DNA from: Phallus indusiatus
Lineage: Eukaryota > Basidiomycota > Agaricomycetes > Phallales > Phallaceae
DNA: 64,000 nucleotides
Assembly: GCA_027605045.1 (NCBI GenBank)
Contig: JAQFWX010000060.1
Span: 153,904 to 217,903 of the forward strand
Reading direction: 5' to 3'
Under the pieces are notes generated by a model. The model saw only the letters and a list, made by a program, of their open reading frames with translations, ran no database searches and was not told the DNA's origin. The first letter of the stretch is position 1. Each line of letters starts with the position of its first letter. Made by a program: the position numbers and the translations under genes. This document shows, in pieces, positions 22,101-35,075 of the stretch.

Positions 22101-25100
22101 GGTTGCGCTAGGGACCAGAAATGTCAGCGAATCAAGTATATCGGCCGGTCTAGTGCATTTCTGTTACTGCAAGAAAATAGAACTAGACAAGAAAATACAA
22201 ACTGAGGTCTGCCACGAATATCCGTAATCAAAGATTTCAAAGCGTTTTTAGTGTTCTGCAAAACAATCCTCCGCGTGGGCTCGTCTCCACGAGCTTGCCA
22301 AGTTCTCCATAGCCGTTTTGATAAATCCATGATATCTACTTGTCCTTGAAATTCGCTGCTATCGGATAAAACAAAGCCGACGATGAAAAGATGAGGTAAT
22401 GTGTCCTCTAGTATGGTTGCAGGCAGGTTATCCATGGGTAAAACGTCTTCTAATGCCAAGAGCAACTTTAATGATGAAAGTAATATCTCAAAGGAGGGAG
22501 TTGATCCCTCAATCACGGGTCGAAGCTGATAATCGAGAGCAATCACTGTGCCCGATATTAATTCACGAACAGTATTAACGGCGACGAAGGGCTCTGACAA
22601 ACATTCAGAGAACGACAGTGCATCGTGTTAAGATAACCTACTTGGATGGAGTAACAAATCAACGATCAAGTCCAATGATTTCTGATCCCCTGTAAGGGCC
22701 TCGTCCATTAATTGATTAGTTAGAACTGACAGCTGTTGTTGATCCGGTTCACATAGGGCTTGCAATACTGTCCGGTTGGAATGAACGAATGTATTGAGAA
22801 GCCTCGTCTTTGTTTCAAAAGTAAGAAGGACAGAGGTATCCAAAGTTCGGAGTACATTGGCCCAAATGCTGTTTCCTCGATTTGAGTCGACATGCTCCAA
22901 ATATGCAAGGATAAGGAAAGGTTGGGAGACAAATGCTGCTGGAAATAACACCAATAAATTGCTGAAATTCTGTAGAGATATGAAGATGAATGTGGGTGTC
23001 TGTGAAAGCACTGGTTAAAAAGACGCCAAACCTCAACAAACTGTTCATTCGTTCCCAAAATGCTGCCAAAATGTTCTAGGAGCAGCTGTAAAAGCTTTCC
23101 GTGTACGTTGAGTGCAGGATCTTCTTCATTCCTATCTGTCTGGATGGTGTCGTTCCATTCGGAGACAGCGTTGATGGAGATGTTAACAACGAAGTTCTGA
23201 ATATTTGTTGCACTTATAGGGGTCGCATTACTGTAACGATACAGAGCGGCAATGAATGAGAGTGCATGATTCAAGACCTGTTCTCCAGCGACTTTGAAAT
23301 CATACTGTGAACGGTCCAGAATATGTGGCCATGCCTTGTATAAAAGATCTATAGGTCTATCAATTGATATCCTGAAGTGAATTAGAGAAAACATACCTTC
23401 AGAAATAGTACCTAACTTTTGTAATGTATTGGCTAGTAACTGACCAGCAAACTCTGCCTGTACGTGTAGACCGCTCCATAACTCCATCATAAACCGTCGA
23501 AATTGCTGATCTACCAAATCCTCCGCGATTGTTTTTTTCGCCTGCTGAGCACCATCGTCTTCGATTTCATAAGAAGTCCCTTCATGGCGAGAACCTTTGA
23601 TCAACTTCCGAACCGCCCAAAGAAGACATTCAGACCACGCTTCGATGAAAGCATGCGTAGCCTTCACTTTTTCAGAAGACAACGTCCCCAATGCCCGACC
23701 ATCGACAGCAGACCACAAACACCCAAAGAACCCGGATAAACCGTCAATAGTAAAAGGAAGTACCTAGACGTTTTTGTAAGCGAGCCGTATGATACAAATT
23801 ATATGTAAGAGCATACTTCAGGAGGAATAGTTGAAAGAATGACCAATATGGCTGAATAGCCTTCGATGGGAGAGCCATTACATCCTAGACTCAGAAATGA
23901 CTGAAACTCAACGTATGATATGGGGATAGTCGGATTTTCTTGAGCTAATTCGTTATCAAGGTCTTCGCAATTCACACTTTGTTCAAGCTCGTACTTCCTA
24001 CATAACCTCCAGGCGCCTTCAATCTCTGAATCGAATATTAGCCGTTCTATACCAAAGGTAAAGATGGAAAAACGAACTTGTTAGATAAACCAGTAAGGGC
24101 CGCCACATTGCGGTTCTGACTAGTGGATCTGGTTCAACGAAAGCGGACCGTAGGACAACGCAAGATATTAGCTTAAGGATGGAATCCTCATTCGAGATAG
24201 CACTTTGGAGATCGGCCTCGTTGATCCAACTAAGGAAACGGGAAGGGATAGGTTCAGTGAACAGGCTATTTATTATTCCCCACCCGGCACGACGAACTGC
24301 GGGTTGACCTGCTCCAAATTGCGATATGTCAATTTCATCTTGTTTGAGAAGATATGGTGCGCGATCGCGATGGTATATAACTGTCCAGAAAGAAGGAGAC
24401 GAAATAAGAGGTAACAATATATCGTTCAAGAGAGGGGAAGGTTGGTTTGAACCTATAAAACGTCGCGTCAGTTATTATATGGATAATGCAAAAGATGTGG
24501 GCTAAACTCACTAAGAATCCAACTGAGGGCGTTTAAAGCGCATATCCTTATTCGGGCATCGCGATCTTCGGGCGATTCGGACTCTTCTTCACTCCTGGTG
24601 GTAGTTTCAACAGTGGCTTTTAGAGCTGTTCTCGAATGAATCCGATTTTCTCGGGAGACAACTGGAGCCACGTTGACAGGCGATGGATGAAGGGCGAGGT
24701 ACGTGACAGAGGGATCCATTATAGCGGTGATTATAAAGGGTAATAGATCGCTGGCCACCTGTGAGACGTCCAGATTAATATACGACCCGTCATTATTTTC
24801 ACCAACAGTCCGAGATGGGGGTTCTAATCGCATGATTGAACTCCAGCTTCTTTGAGCCGTTATAGAGACTGATTTGTCTACATCCCAACGGCTCAAGCAC
24901 CAGCACCCAAGAACACGTGTTATATCCGATTCCGAGCCACTATAATTCATAAACTCAATAATTTCTTTCCTCGTTTGGGAAAATTCAACCAAAAGGGAAT
25001 GTAAGGTGGCAGTGATGTGTCGTACCCTCCTTGAGGAATGAAATGTAAGAGCAGGATATCGGTATAGCTAAGTCTATTAATGAGGACATAAATTTTGAAT

Positions 25101-25519
25101 ACAAGGAGAGAGTAGCGTACCCAGACGGGTAACATATTGAGTAGAGAAAGACACTTTACGTTGCCATCGAGATCATCCTCGTCACGAGCCTCCTGAACCC
25201 ACTTCTCCAGTTCTTCCAGAGCCCTTAGTTTGGTAACGGCATCTTTTTTCCCTAGCTTTCTCAGAATAACGGTGAGCTCTGGGGGCAACAAGGAGTCTAT
25301 ATTGTCTAATGGATCGTTCTCATGAGCTGCCGGTTTTAATTTCGAAGGAGGAATGTAGGATTTTTTGGGAGGAGGAGCAAGACCCTTTTTGATTTGCTTT
25401 TTCGTCGGTTTGGTTTTTATTGGTTGCGATGGTTCTGATGGTTCATCGCCTTCTACCGCTTTTCGCGCATGCTTCTTTCGTGTTGCGGACGTTGCAGACG
25501 ATTTGGAAGGCTTGGGCAT
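19171..25519 (-). CDS. LTN1: Listerin E3 ubiquitin ligase of ribosome quality control
   Basis: The fungal listerin (Ltn1/Rkr1). It binds split 60S subunits and ubiquitinates stalled nascent chains. The start MPKPSKSSATSATRKKHARK and following PPELTVILRKLGKKDAVTK match listerin N-termini. The long middle reads as alpha-helical HEAT-like repeats, including ELWSGLHVQAEFAGQLLANT. The C-terminus is the listerin RING: ECAICYS, KPCRTCKNRFHAGCLYKWF and SSCPLCRSDIM, with all cysteines and the histidine present. There are many short introns, at least a dozen; clear ones are 25068-25120, 19369-19428 and 19228-19283. The last interrupts the RING between CLYK and WF and uses a consensus GC donor (AAG then GCAAGT). 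I estimate 1,700-1,800 residues but did not resolve every splice site. An upstream in-frame ATG at 25558 is less likely the start. Confidence 0.9.
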
Positions 25520-25669
25520 AGGCAGAATTGAGCTCTGACGTAAGCCTATTTCCGTCATGCCGACTCGGCTCACCTTGCAGGTAAGCGAGTACTTAGGCGA
25601 GCTCCGACGAGCTCTCTTTTTCGACGTTTTTCCCTTTTCCCTTTTTTCTTTCTTCCTTATTTCTCGATC
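25520..25669. promoter_or_regulatory. Divergent promoter of LTN1 and CTP synthase
   Basis: 150 nt between opposing start codons. It contains a pyrimidine-rich block (TTTTTCGACGTTTTTCCC, 25617-25634, and the following T/C runs) just before the CTP synthase ATG, a common feature of fungal core promoters. Confidence 0.6.
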
Positions 25670-28394
25670 ATGACAAAATATATTGTTGTTTCTGGAGGTG
25701 TCATAAGTGGGATTGGGAAGGGTGTCATTGGTGCGCTGCACCTCTCGTTTTTAAAACTTTGAATCTAACAATGAATGCAATATATATTATCGATTTTTCT
25801 TGTGTGCACGTTCCTTGGTCTCTATCAATAAATTTACCCAAAATCACACAAATCCTACAATTTAATCAGCTTCATCGACTGGCTTATTATTGAAAACCAC
25901 CGGTTTGAAGGTCACCGCCATCAAGATTGACCCATACATGAACATCGATGCCGGCACAATGAGACCAACAGAACATGGTTAGCTTATAATAATTCTGAAA
26001 AATAGCTTGGTTTTCAATGGCGTCATGACAGGCGAGGTATATGTTCTTAATGATGGCGGCGAAGTCGACCTCGACCTTGGAAACTATGAACGTTATTTAA
26101 ATGTTACACTCTCCCGGGACAACAATGTGACAACTGGTAAAATATATCGTGAAGTAATAGAAAGAGAGGTATTTTGTCTTGATAATTTTCTACTTCTGCC
26201 TCGCTCACAAGTCATAAGAGAAGAGGAGACTATCTAGGAAAGACCGTCCAGGTCCGGTTAACACAAGAACATTTCCTACCGTTTGAATCATGACTTCTTT
26301 AGATTGTGCCCCATCTCACAACGGCTATTCAAGATTGGGTAGAACGCGTTTCAAAAATCCCGGTTGACGACACTGGTGAAGAGCCCGATGTTTGTATTAT
26401 TGAGGTACTCCCTAGGCATCGTTGCTTTAAAGTAAAATCTGATACCCTGTAGTTGGGTGGCACTGTTGGAGACATTGAATCCGCGCCTTTTATTGAGGCA
26501 ATGCGTCAATTCCAATTTCGCATCGGAAGAGAAAATTTCGCCCTCATTCACGTCAGCCTGGTCCCTGATATCCATGGTGAACAAAAAACCAAACCGACAC
26601 AAGTATGTAATACGTCGTTCGCCTTCATACCTAGGACTAAATAGCCCTTATGCAGGCTACGAACCGTGATCTTCGCGGCCTTGGTTTGGCAGCAGACATT
26701 GTAAGTTATTTGAGTATGCTTCAAGACTCTTACCTTGATGTTCACCCCCATAGGTTGCATGTCGATTGGTTGCCCCACGTCCTTTAGATGATCAAACTAA
26801 GCAAAAAATTTCCATGTTCTGTCACGTTGATGTAGAACAGGTAAGGCACGGTTTCTTAGACAATCCTTACTCGTCTCAGGCCGCAAAATAGGTCATGGGT
26901 ATACACGACGTATCTTCTGTGTATCATGTGCCTTTACTGCTTGAAACTCAAGGACTTATCCGATTTCTTACGCGACGTTTGCAACTAGACAAAATACCGC
27001 TCCAAGTTCAGGATATTGAACGTGGACGAAGTTTACACCAAAGTTGGAAAGATTTGACACAAAGGTGCAGTCTTAGACGTCCATATTGGCATTTCTCTGA
27101 ATATTCATTAATTAGACAAGAGCGATTATTTGATTCGGTCAGAATCGTTCTAGTTGGAAAGTACACAGTCTTGAAGGATTCGTACATGTCCGTCATAAAA
27201 GCGCTGGAGCATTCGGCATTCCGGTGTAATCGAAAACTTATCCTTCAAGTAATAGTTCTTTGTCTTTATTTTAACAAAAGAAGTTGATAGTATTACTCTA
27301 GTGGGTCGAGTCGGAACTTTTGCAGCCCGAGATGCAAGATAAAAACCCGGCTAAGTTTCACGACGCATGGGGAGCTGTGGTCGGAGCTCAGTAAGTAACT
27401 TCCGAGTGCTTTGAGGGTTACTACTTACTATCTGTACATAGAGGTATATTGGTACCCGGAGGGTTCGGTGCGCGTGGGACGGAAGGGATGATGTTAGCAA
27501 TTAAATGGGCTCGAGAACAATCTGTACCGTTCTTAGGAATTTGTCTTGGCTTCCAGGTAGCTGTAGTAGAGTGGGCGCGGAATGTATGTGGATTGAAAGG
27601 TATTATTTTATTCACCATATTACTGTGAATGTTGCTGAGTCCTGACTAACGATATTTTCTCAGATGCCCACTCGACTGAACTGGACGAAAAGACTGCCCA
27701 TCCTGTTGTCATCTATATGCCCGAAATATCTCGAACGCATTTAGGAGGGACCATGCGACTCGGGTTGCGTGCTACAGTATTCTCACAAAAGTGGTCCGTA
27801 CTGAGGAAGTTATATGGAGGGGCGGACAAAATCTGGGAACGTCATCGTCACCGGTATGAAGTCAACCCGGATTATGTCGCGCAGATAGAGAGAAGTGGTT
27901 TGACATTTGTTGGTAAAGACGAGGCCGGCGTTCGAATGCAGGTTTTGGAGAAGAAAGGTACGTGAAGAGTGAACTTGCTGCGGGAACCTAGACGTTTATT
28001 TCCTTCAGATCATCCCTTTTTCGTCGGTTTACAGGCTCATCCGGAGTTCTGTACTCGTCCTCTAAACCCATCTCCCCCATTCCTTGGATTCATCGCAGCC
28101 GCTTGCGGTCCTTCGGTCCTCAAAGAACAGATAGATTCTCAGCTGGCCACGTTCAAATCTCCACACCCTCTTTCTTCGATGGTCCCGGATAGCGAGCGCA
28201 GCTTAACTTCAGAAGAACACCTAACCAAGGGCAATTCTTCCGATCCCAAGAAAAAGGAAGCAGGTGAACAGTCTAAGGACACTCAAATCTCTAAGCTTCA
28301 GGAACGTATTTTGCAGTTAGAGAGTACGATTAAGGAATTGCAAGATGAAAAAGATAGAAGCGCGAAAATGAATCTCAATGGCCACGCGCATTAG
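25670..28394 (+). CDS. CTP synthase
   Basis: Glutamine-dependent CTP synthase, converting UTP to CTP. Fourteen exons (25670-25730, 25870-25977, 26032-26168, 26219-26251, 26303-26404, 26453-26602, 26656-26700, 26754-26840, 26892-27064, 27116-27248, 27302-27390, 27442-27599, 27664-27957, 28009-28394) join in frame to 651 residues. The synthase half starts [20 protein letters not shown] and carries [43 protein letters not shown] and KTKPTQ. The glutaminase half has [13 protein letters not shown], the nucleophile loop GICLGFQ with Cys, and AHPEF with the His/Glu pair. After the domain about 70 residues form a charged, coiled-coil-like tail ([20 protein letters not shown]), longer than needed for activity. 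The starting exons are short and the first intron is the longest (139 nt). Confidence 0.96.
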
Positions 28395-28777
28395 AACCTT
28401 TCCTAGACTCATTTTAAAAAAGATCTCGTTGGGATATAAAGGGCAGACGGATATCATGTTTTATTAAATACATAAACTTTAATGCGTATGCAAACTTCAT
28501 TATGAGTATTCTGTACAAGCGAAGCATTCCCCTGCATGCTTTGAATGTAACATGTAAGGCCGGTCACCGGTCACCGACCTTGAAGATTCGGAATTAGATC
28601 CCGCCGCCCATTGAATCCATTTCTAGATCAAACCCAGGAGACGCTTTTAACCTCCTCGTTCAACCTCCTCGGAAACCGATATAATTCACCGCAAATGCCC
28701 GTGCTTATAGCATTCGGTGGACAGTCAGACGACGAACGTTTCCTGTCGTTTGACTATCCTTTTGGATCTCGTCCTCA
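28395..28777. other. Intergenic sequence before the P450 gene
   Basis: The sequence after the CTP synthase stop. A short tandem motif CCGGTCACCGGTCACCG lies near 28561-28577. It should carry the CTP synthase 3' end and the P450 promoter. Confidence 0.45.
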
Positions 28778-30895
28778 ATGAATTTACTGAACGACGCCAA
28801 TCTCAGACTGCCAGCGGCAGCCGCCGTCGTCCTTGTCTGCGCAACATTATACCATACGTTCATCAGACGCGATCCATATGTGAGCCTTTTCTAGGTTGAG
28901 ATCATCTTCGTGTCTTGCTTATTACCGCGGAAATTTTAGGCTGATATTCCGGCCATTGGCAGCACCAACTTTTTCCTATCATATATTGACTTAATAAAAT
29001 ATATGTTTCAAGGACCGAAGCTGCTTCAGGAAGGGTACGACAAGGTAAAGCAGGTCTGCATGAGTGAATGCGTCGTCGCTGCAAACCGGTTCACGCTTTT
29101 TTCTTCCAGTTCAGCAAAAACATCGGTGTCTACCGTGTCCCTACTTTCTCGAGTTGGCACGTTTTCGTGTGCAGTGATAAGCTCATTGACGAGATAAGGT
29201 CCATGAAAGGACAACAAGACATGTCTGCTAAGGAGGCAGGCAAAATTGTAAGACTACCTTTCCTTTCCATCTCGTCTCACCAATCGAGTTCGATCAGTCG
29301 ATATCAGGCGAATACACACTTGGACCACAGATTTTCGAGAATGAATACCATGTGAAAGTTATGCGTCATCGGATGACTAAAGGATTGGATGGATGGTTTG
29401 AACCCCTCAAAGCTGAAATTATCGCAGTGCTTGAAGAACTGGTGCCATCGGCAGGAGGTATGTGCATCTCTTCCTTTCTCCAAGAAGGCCTGTGTATTTT
29501 TCATGTGTTAATGCCATTATTTGTAGACTGGACGCCGATCGGAATATATCAAACGAGTCAACTACTCGTTGCTCGTAGCGTCAACCGTATTATCGTTTCC
29601 GACCCCGCTATATGTATGATAGGCTAGTCTTTTCATACGTATGGCTTTTCCTCAGAAGATATTTCTTACAGATCGGGATCCGAATTACTTGAAGATAGTG
29701 ACTCAATTTACTATGGACGCAGTTCTGGGTGCTTACATTTTAGGCTTCTTCCCCGTTCTTTGAAAGAGTGGGTATCGTTTATTTCTCTAATCATGCGTAA
29801 ACACAGTCTCATAAACAATATAGAATTGCGCGAAGCCTTTTTACCAATATCCCACAAGCTCGAGAAGCGGCGACGCAAGCTTTACGCAATAACATCGCAG
29901 ACCGAAAAGCAAAGGTGGATGAATATGGGTCGAGTTATCCAGATAAACCAGTACGTGTTTGTGTTCCATTAATATGCAGAGACAGTTAGTGATTTCCGAT
30001 TTAGAATGATATACTTTCACTATTTATTGATGAAGCAAATGACGAGGGACGTACAGAGGAAGAGCTAGCGCACCGTGTGCTAGTAATGAATTTTGCCTCC
30101 ATTCATTCGACCTCATTGGTATAATTGACGCCCCATACTTCCTGTCCAAGACGTTTATTGACAAATCATTTAGACTTTATCATTGATATTTCGAAACCTA
30201 GCTGATAAACCCGAGTATTTAAAACCGTTGAGAGAGGAAGCCGAATCTGTGATCTCAAAATATGGCTTTACAAGATCTTCGCTAGCGCAGCTACATAAAT
30301 TGGAGAGTTTCATTATGGAATCTATGCGCACGAAAGCACCGCGAGTGGGTAAGCTGTAACCTTGTGTCCTTAAAAGCACGGGAATACAAAAAATTAACTC
30401 TTCTTTACCCCGAAAGTCACAGCACATAGATGGAGCATGAAGGACTATGTCTTGTCGAACGGCGTACGCATACCTAAAGACACTATGGTGATCGTTCCCA
30501 TGGGCGCGCGCCACTTGGACAGTACTCTATTTCCCGACCCGTCCACATTTGATGGATTTAGGTTCTGCAAAAATGACGACGACAGCGTTAGCCCAAATCC
30601 TTACTTAACTACATCGAATTCATCATTTCTATTTTTCGGCATGGGAGAAAATATATGGTATGTTTTCCTGTTGAATTCAAATGTGTCCTTTGCTTCATCT
30701 ACTGATATTTCACAATATAGCCCAGGCAGATTTTTCGCTGCTACTTTCCTAAAGATTGTTCTTGTTCATTTCATGTTAAACTACGATGCTCGACTCGACC
30801 CTAAACAACGTCCACGTGATTATTGGGTTGGGCCGGATATTCTTCCCGGTAGCAAAGTCAGATTTTTGGTACGGGAAAGAAAGACGACTAGCTGA
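28778..30895 (+). CDS. Cytochrome P450 with a one-base frameshift
   Basis: A microsomal haem-thiolate monooxygenase of an Agaricomycete P450 family. Exon 1 encodes a membrane anchor (LPAAAAVVLVCATLYHTF). Later exons carry YTLGPQIFENEYHVKVMRHR, an I-helix MNFASIHSTS, the K-helix ESFIMESMR, the FPDPSTFDGFRF region, and the haem loop FFGMGENICPGRFFA. The codon for the haem Cys is split by the last intron. One defect is visible: the frame runs into TGA at 29761-29763. A single extra C in the CCCC run at 29751-29754 would restore family-like sequence (FFPRSLKE) and match the phase of the next exon, IARSLFTNIPQAREAATQAL. The gene is either newly inactivated or carries a sequencing error. Substrate unknown. 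Confidence 0.8.
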
Positions 30896-31580
30896 AGACT
30901 AATAATACTGGGCTGTGAATGTAAACTTTTCATTTATTAGTATTTTAAGCCGATTTGTCTTCCTTAACATTATTTATGGTTTTTTTTTGCTGGTATGTAT
31001 GGCCCCTACTAGTATGATTGCCGTCTACTATTTTTTCTGGCTCGGATTGCAATAGGAATCTGATCCAGATAATTCTAGTGCCTATCTTAGTAACAAACGC
31101 CACTTCGTAACAGAACTTGAGGTTAGCACGGTGGCTGTTGCACATCCTCAAGTGTGGACGCTGCGCTATAGCTATAAGATTTGCAGCTCAAGCCCGTGTC
31201 AGAAAACCTGAGTTAGGACTTGTTGGGTTGCCGTTTATTTCGGGTTTATTTCCACAAATTCTCCCAAGCTAGTGCCTTGATCATTATGTAATGAATATGA
31301 TCACCTCTCGTATGTATTACCACCATACAGTGCCAAAACGGAAGCAGATGCAACGTGCCGGTAAAAGTAACTCGGAATTCAGTATTCTCTTCAAATGTCA
31401 AACCTTATCCGCTCAACAGCCACAGCCTCATTTCTGAATACCGTGATCCATGAGAATCCAGCAATGTTACATGTATCAAAGGTATTGGTGACGTCTCTTC
31501 TGTCCTACATCTTGATCCTCCCCGAACGTTATATCAACGAAACCACCCCATTTCGCTATCATATCGCAATCTGACCAGCT
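30896..31580. other. Intergenic region
   Basis: About 685 nt without a supported gene. It holds the P450 3' end and the promoter of the DUF6535 gene. Nothing else recognised. Confidence 0.45.
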
Positions 31581-34500
31581 ATGTCTGAAGCAGCTACCAG
31601 TAACTCGAACGAAAATATAGCGCAGCTGGCGCTCCTAAGCGATCAGGGTAAAATCGAGAATGAGCCTCCGCCAGCTCCGGGTGCGACCGAACGAGTTCAG
31701 GAAATTGCTGAAGACGAAAAGTCGTCATCTGTACATGCTGCAACCACCTCTCCAAATGAACAAAAAGCGCAGCCTGAAACAGGTTTAAATGAAACCTTGC
31801 TACAGCTTCAGCTCTTACGGATTCTCACTCGTGACTTGCCTGGTGAGATTTTTTTTCTGTTCTTCGAAATAAGAATAATTTATTGATTACCGTATACACC
31901 TTCCAGAAAAGGAGTCTAAACCAGCATTTAACAATACTCAAGAAATCAGGACCTTGCGTAAAAAGCTTTTTGGAGTAATAACCAAAACCGAATCTAATAA
32001 TGGTGAGTAGCGACCGATGTAATTATATCGTACTCGCTAATTGTGGAACATTGAAGTAAATAATCGATTTGATTATGAACAGAAGTATCCTATGGATCGG
32101 CCCGGAGAAGAGCTTGGTCCCAATGCTCGAGTTTGGTTGACCTACCTTGATGAAGCTGAGGCATATGATCGTGAAAGAGTGGAAGGTTGGAAAGAGACCG
32201 CAGATGTTCTTCTCGTATTTGTACGTGGAATGCCCGCCTTGTGTGGCTATGGCCGCTAAAGTTTTCTGTTGTCTAGGCTGGTCTTTTTTCCGGTGTTATA
32301 ACCACATTCATTTCTCAGGCTTCGCAAAGTCTTCAACAGGACAATACTCAAGTTTCTGCATCCTTGTTGTTCGAAACGAACCAATTACTACGAGCCCAAT
32401 TCAGTGGAACGTCGATTAATAATGTTCCCAGCTCAACACTAACCCCTACATCTCCATTCATACCATCGGCAAATGCGCGACTCGTAAATGGCCTGTGGTT
32501 CACTAGTTTGGCAATTACGTTGTCCACTGCACTGTTCGCTGTCCTTGCCAAACAATGGCTTTATTATTACCTTTCTTCGATCTCCGGAACACCGCGCGAA
32601 AAGGCGAGGGCAAGGCAGTTTCGGTTCCAAGGGTTTGAGTCGTGGAGAGTCGGTGCCATCATCGATCTCCTGCCGATTCTCTTGCATCTTGCTGTCGGCA
32701 TGTTCCTCATCGGCATCATCATACTTTTATTTCCATTGGATGTTCAAGCCGCTCAGGCGATCATCGCTATTACCGGTGTCACATACGTTTTATATTTCGT
32801 TTCTGTGATACTGCCTATACGTTATCCGGGATGTCCATATATAACATCGCTTACGATCTATATCGGTGTACTGTTCTTCTTTTTGCCAAAGATCTTTCAC
32901 AGGATTAGCGCAGTGTCGAAAAAGGTTCTACACCCAACAAAGGACTTAAAATGGGTACAATCAGACTCAGGGGCTCATACGGAGAGGACGGTTCGACTAG
33001 ACAGGACGAGCTCGAAATGGGAGTCTCTCGGGAGAAAAATCCATCCTTTGATTCGTCTTATTAGGCCTTTCCTTCATTACATCTGGGTTACACTTAAATT
33101 TCCATATGATGTCTTTATTTATCTGCTCATATGTGCTGTCGAGGTGTTGTATGACTATTTGCATGTCCATTTGGTTTTTTCGCATGTCCATTTGGTTTTT
33201 CTTCATATCCATTTGGTTTTTCTTCATACGCTGAGAATTTTACATCGCTTCGTCTCTACCATTCCGAAATTCACAAACTGGAGGGAGGAGAAGATAAAGC
33301 AGGCCGTTGCAAATGCTGCACCTCTCGACTCAGACGCGCTCTCTTGGGTTTATCAAAACTCCTCTGCTACAAGTGTTCACCGGATTATCGCACGGTGCTC
33401 GTTTATGCATCGAAATATTACTCAAACATTCAAATTTGACACCCTAAACAAGTTTTGGAAAATTCTAGAACTCGACGACGCAAGTGCGGTAGATATTCGT
33501 TATGGGTTGTGTGCCGATCTCTTGTCCAAGGAGTACAACTACTGGTCTCTACTTTCGTCTATGGCTAATGTAGAGCTCGGAGGACAAATAGATCTAGATG
33601 AAATGGAATACAAAAATTATTGCCGTATCTCCGAGAATGTAATAAATGCCAATTATGTCGAAATTCTTAAGGACGCCATCAAAGACGATTTCGAGCTTCC
33701 ACTGGTCATGTGGCAATGTTTCTTGGCAAGGGCGTCGGGAGACGATGTGGTGGCTAGACATATCATCGCTTCTGGAATGCATAACATATTTCTCTGGAAA
33801 ACCCGGAGCATCACAAATAGCATGGACACTACAAATTTCCAGACTGTTCTCGAACATCCTGGCGAGCCGGGAAAATGGAAATCCGACTACCTGTTTCGTT
33901 ACTTTTGTCCTGACAGCCCTCATTTTTCCTTCTCAGAAAACATATCCTTTAAGCAACGTTATCTCTTCTTTGTCTCCATCTATCGGAACCTTACCTCCCC
34001 GCGATCGCTCATTGCAGACAACGAACAGAAACAACAGTTGTTGCGTAATATGTTTTATGGATTATCCCAATGGCTTAGTGTCGCAATCGTCGACGAGTAC
34101 TCCTACGTATTCTGGTACCGTTTCAACTTTTCGCTTTATGAAAGAGGCGTCGTAGACGACCTCTATTATGTCACATGTCAGGACTATTATGTCTCACGCG
34201 AGGACTATTATGACTCTCACGAGAAATACCATGTCTCAAATGAGGACTATCTTGTTCTCTTCAGAGATTTTTGCTGCGTGGATGCATTCTGGAGTAAGTC
34301 TGTGACGTATGACGCCAAATCGAACGTAATTCAGTGCCTGTCTCTGATTTGGGAAGTTATCAGCAAGAATGTTGACCAAGTAAGGCGCTTTTACCTTACT
34401 GAGTACGACTCCTCTCCAATATATCGATGGTGTTCGGAAGTCAGATCCCCCTATATCCAGCGATGGCTGTACCCCATATTCACACTGTTGCTCATGCCTC

Positions 34501-35075
34501 AGAACCGCAACAGTCTACATCGATGCATCACTTTCTCGAATGATCCCAACGAGGCTGTGTCCCATTTTTTAATAGTTCTCAAAAACCTTGAGGGCTCTAG
34601 TTCTTTCATTTTTGAATACGAATATGACTCTACCTCACTAAACTACTTCTGTGGGGGCCTAATGGATCTATTCGTGACGCCTGTGGCCGAGCCAGATGGA
34701 CTCGCTCTGTTCACAGTTCTCCATAACTCGTCCGTGCTGGTGCAACTAGGAAAGTTCTTGATTGACGAATCGAACAAATATTTAAAGCTTGACCGGTCAA
34801 ACATACGTAAACTCCACGAGATTATGATTTCAAAGGCGCATTCCGAGCAAAATCCAGAGCTTCGACAGAAGCTTGAAGAAGTCGCACGCGACTTTGGACG
34901 AGGTTTTGGTCTGGCGCTTCAACCCCAGCTGAATATCGAAAATCAACGCACTGAAACAACAAACCACGATTCTGAAGAGCGTGGATGGCAGCCCCAGGAA
35001 CTCAATGAAAACGAGGTGCGATCAGTCTCACATCTAGGTATTGTTCATACGAGCTCATACTTATTTATAGAATGA
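31581..35075 (+). CDS. DUF6535-type multi-pass membrane protein
   Basis: A large protein of unknown function belonging to the DUF6535 family found across Agaricomycetes. Four exons (31581-31842, 31907-32002, 32057-32220, 32277-35075) give about 1106 residues. The N-terminus is acidic and disordered. The domain starts at FDYEQKYPMDRPGEELGPN and continues with ADVLLVFAGLFSGVITTFIS, then LWFTSLAITLSTALFAVLAK, QWLYYYLSS, REKARARQFRFQGFESWRV and two more hydrophobic segments (LPILLHLAVGMFLIGIIILL; YVLYFVSVILPI). The long C-terminal part is soluble-looking, with no domain I recognise. It has two internal repeats. A small intron near 35038-35075 could extend the end. These proteins are often species-specific, and no role is established. 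Confidence 0.8.
33161..33226 (+). repeat. 21-nt tandem repeat in the DUF6535 gene
   Basis: Three near-identical 21-nt units (core CATGTCCATTTGGTTTTT) encode a repeated heptapeptide, HVHLVFS/L. The period keeps the frame and adds a hydrophobic amphipathic stretch. Confidence 0.85.
34171..34255 (+). repeat. 27-nt-scale repeat coding EDYY units
   Basis: Three to four imperfect units of about 27 nt (AGGACTATTATGTCTCACG) encode CQDYYVSREDYYDSHEKYHV-like repeats, Tyr- and Asp-rich, inside the C-terminal region of the DUF6535 protein. Confidence 0.75.

Noticed and set aside
29711..29740. A very short intron (15 nt) to rescue the P450 frame
   Set aside because: GT and AG are present, but 15 nt is far below the minimum intron size seen in this window (about 50 nt). 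A missing base in the C-run explains the data better.
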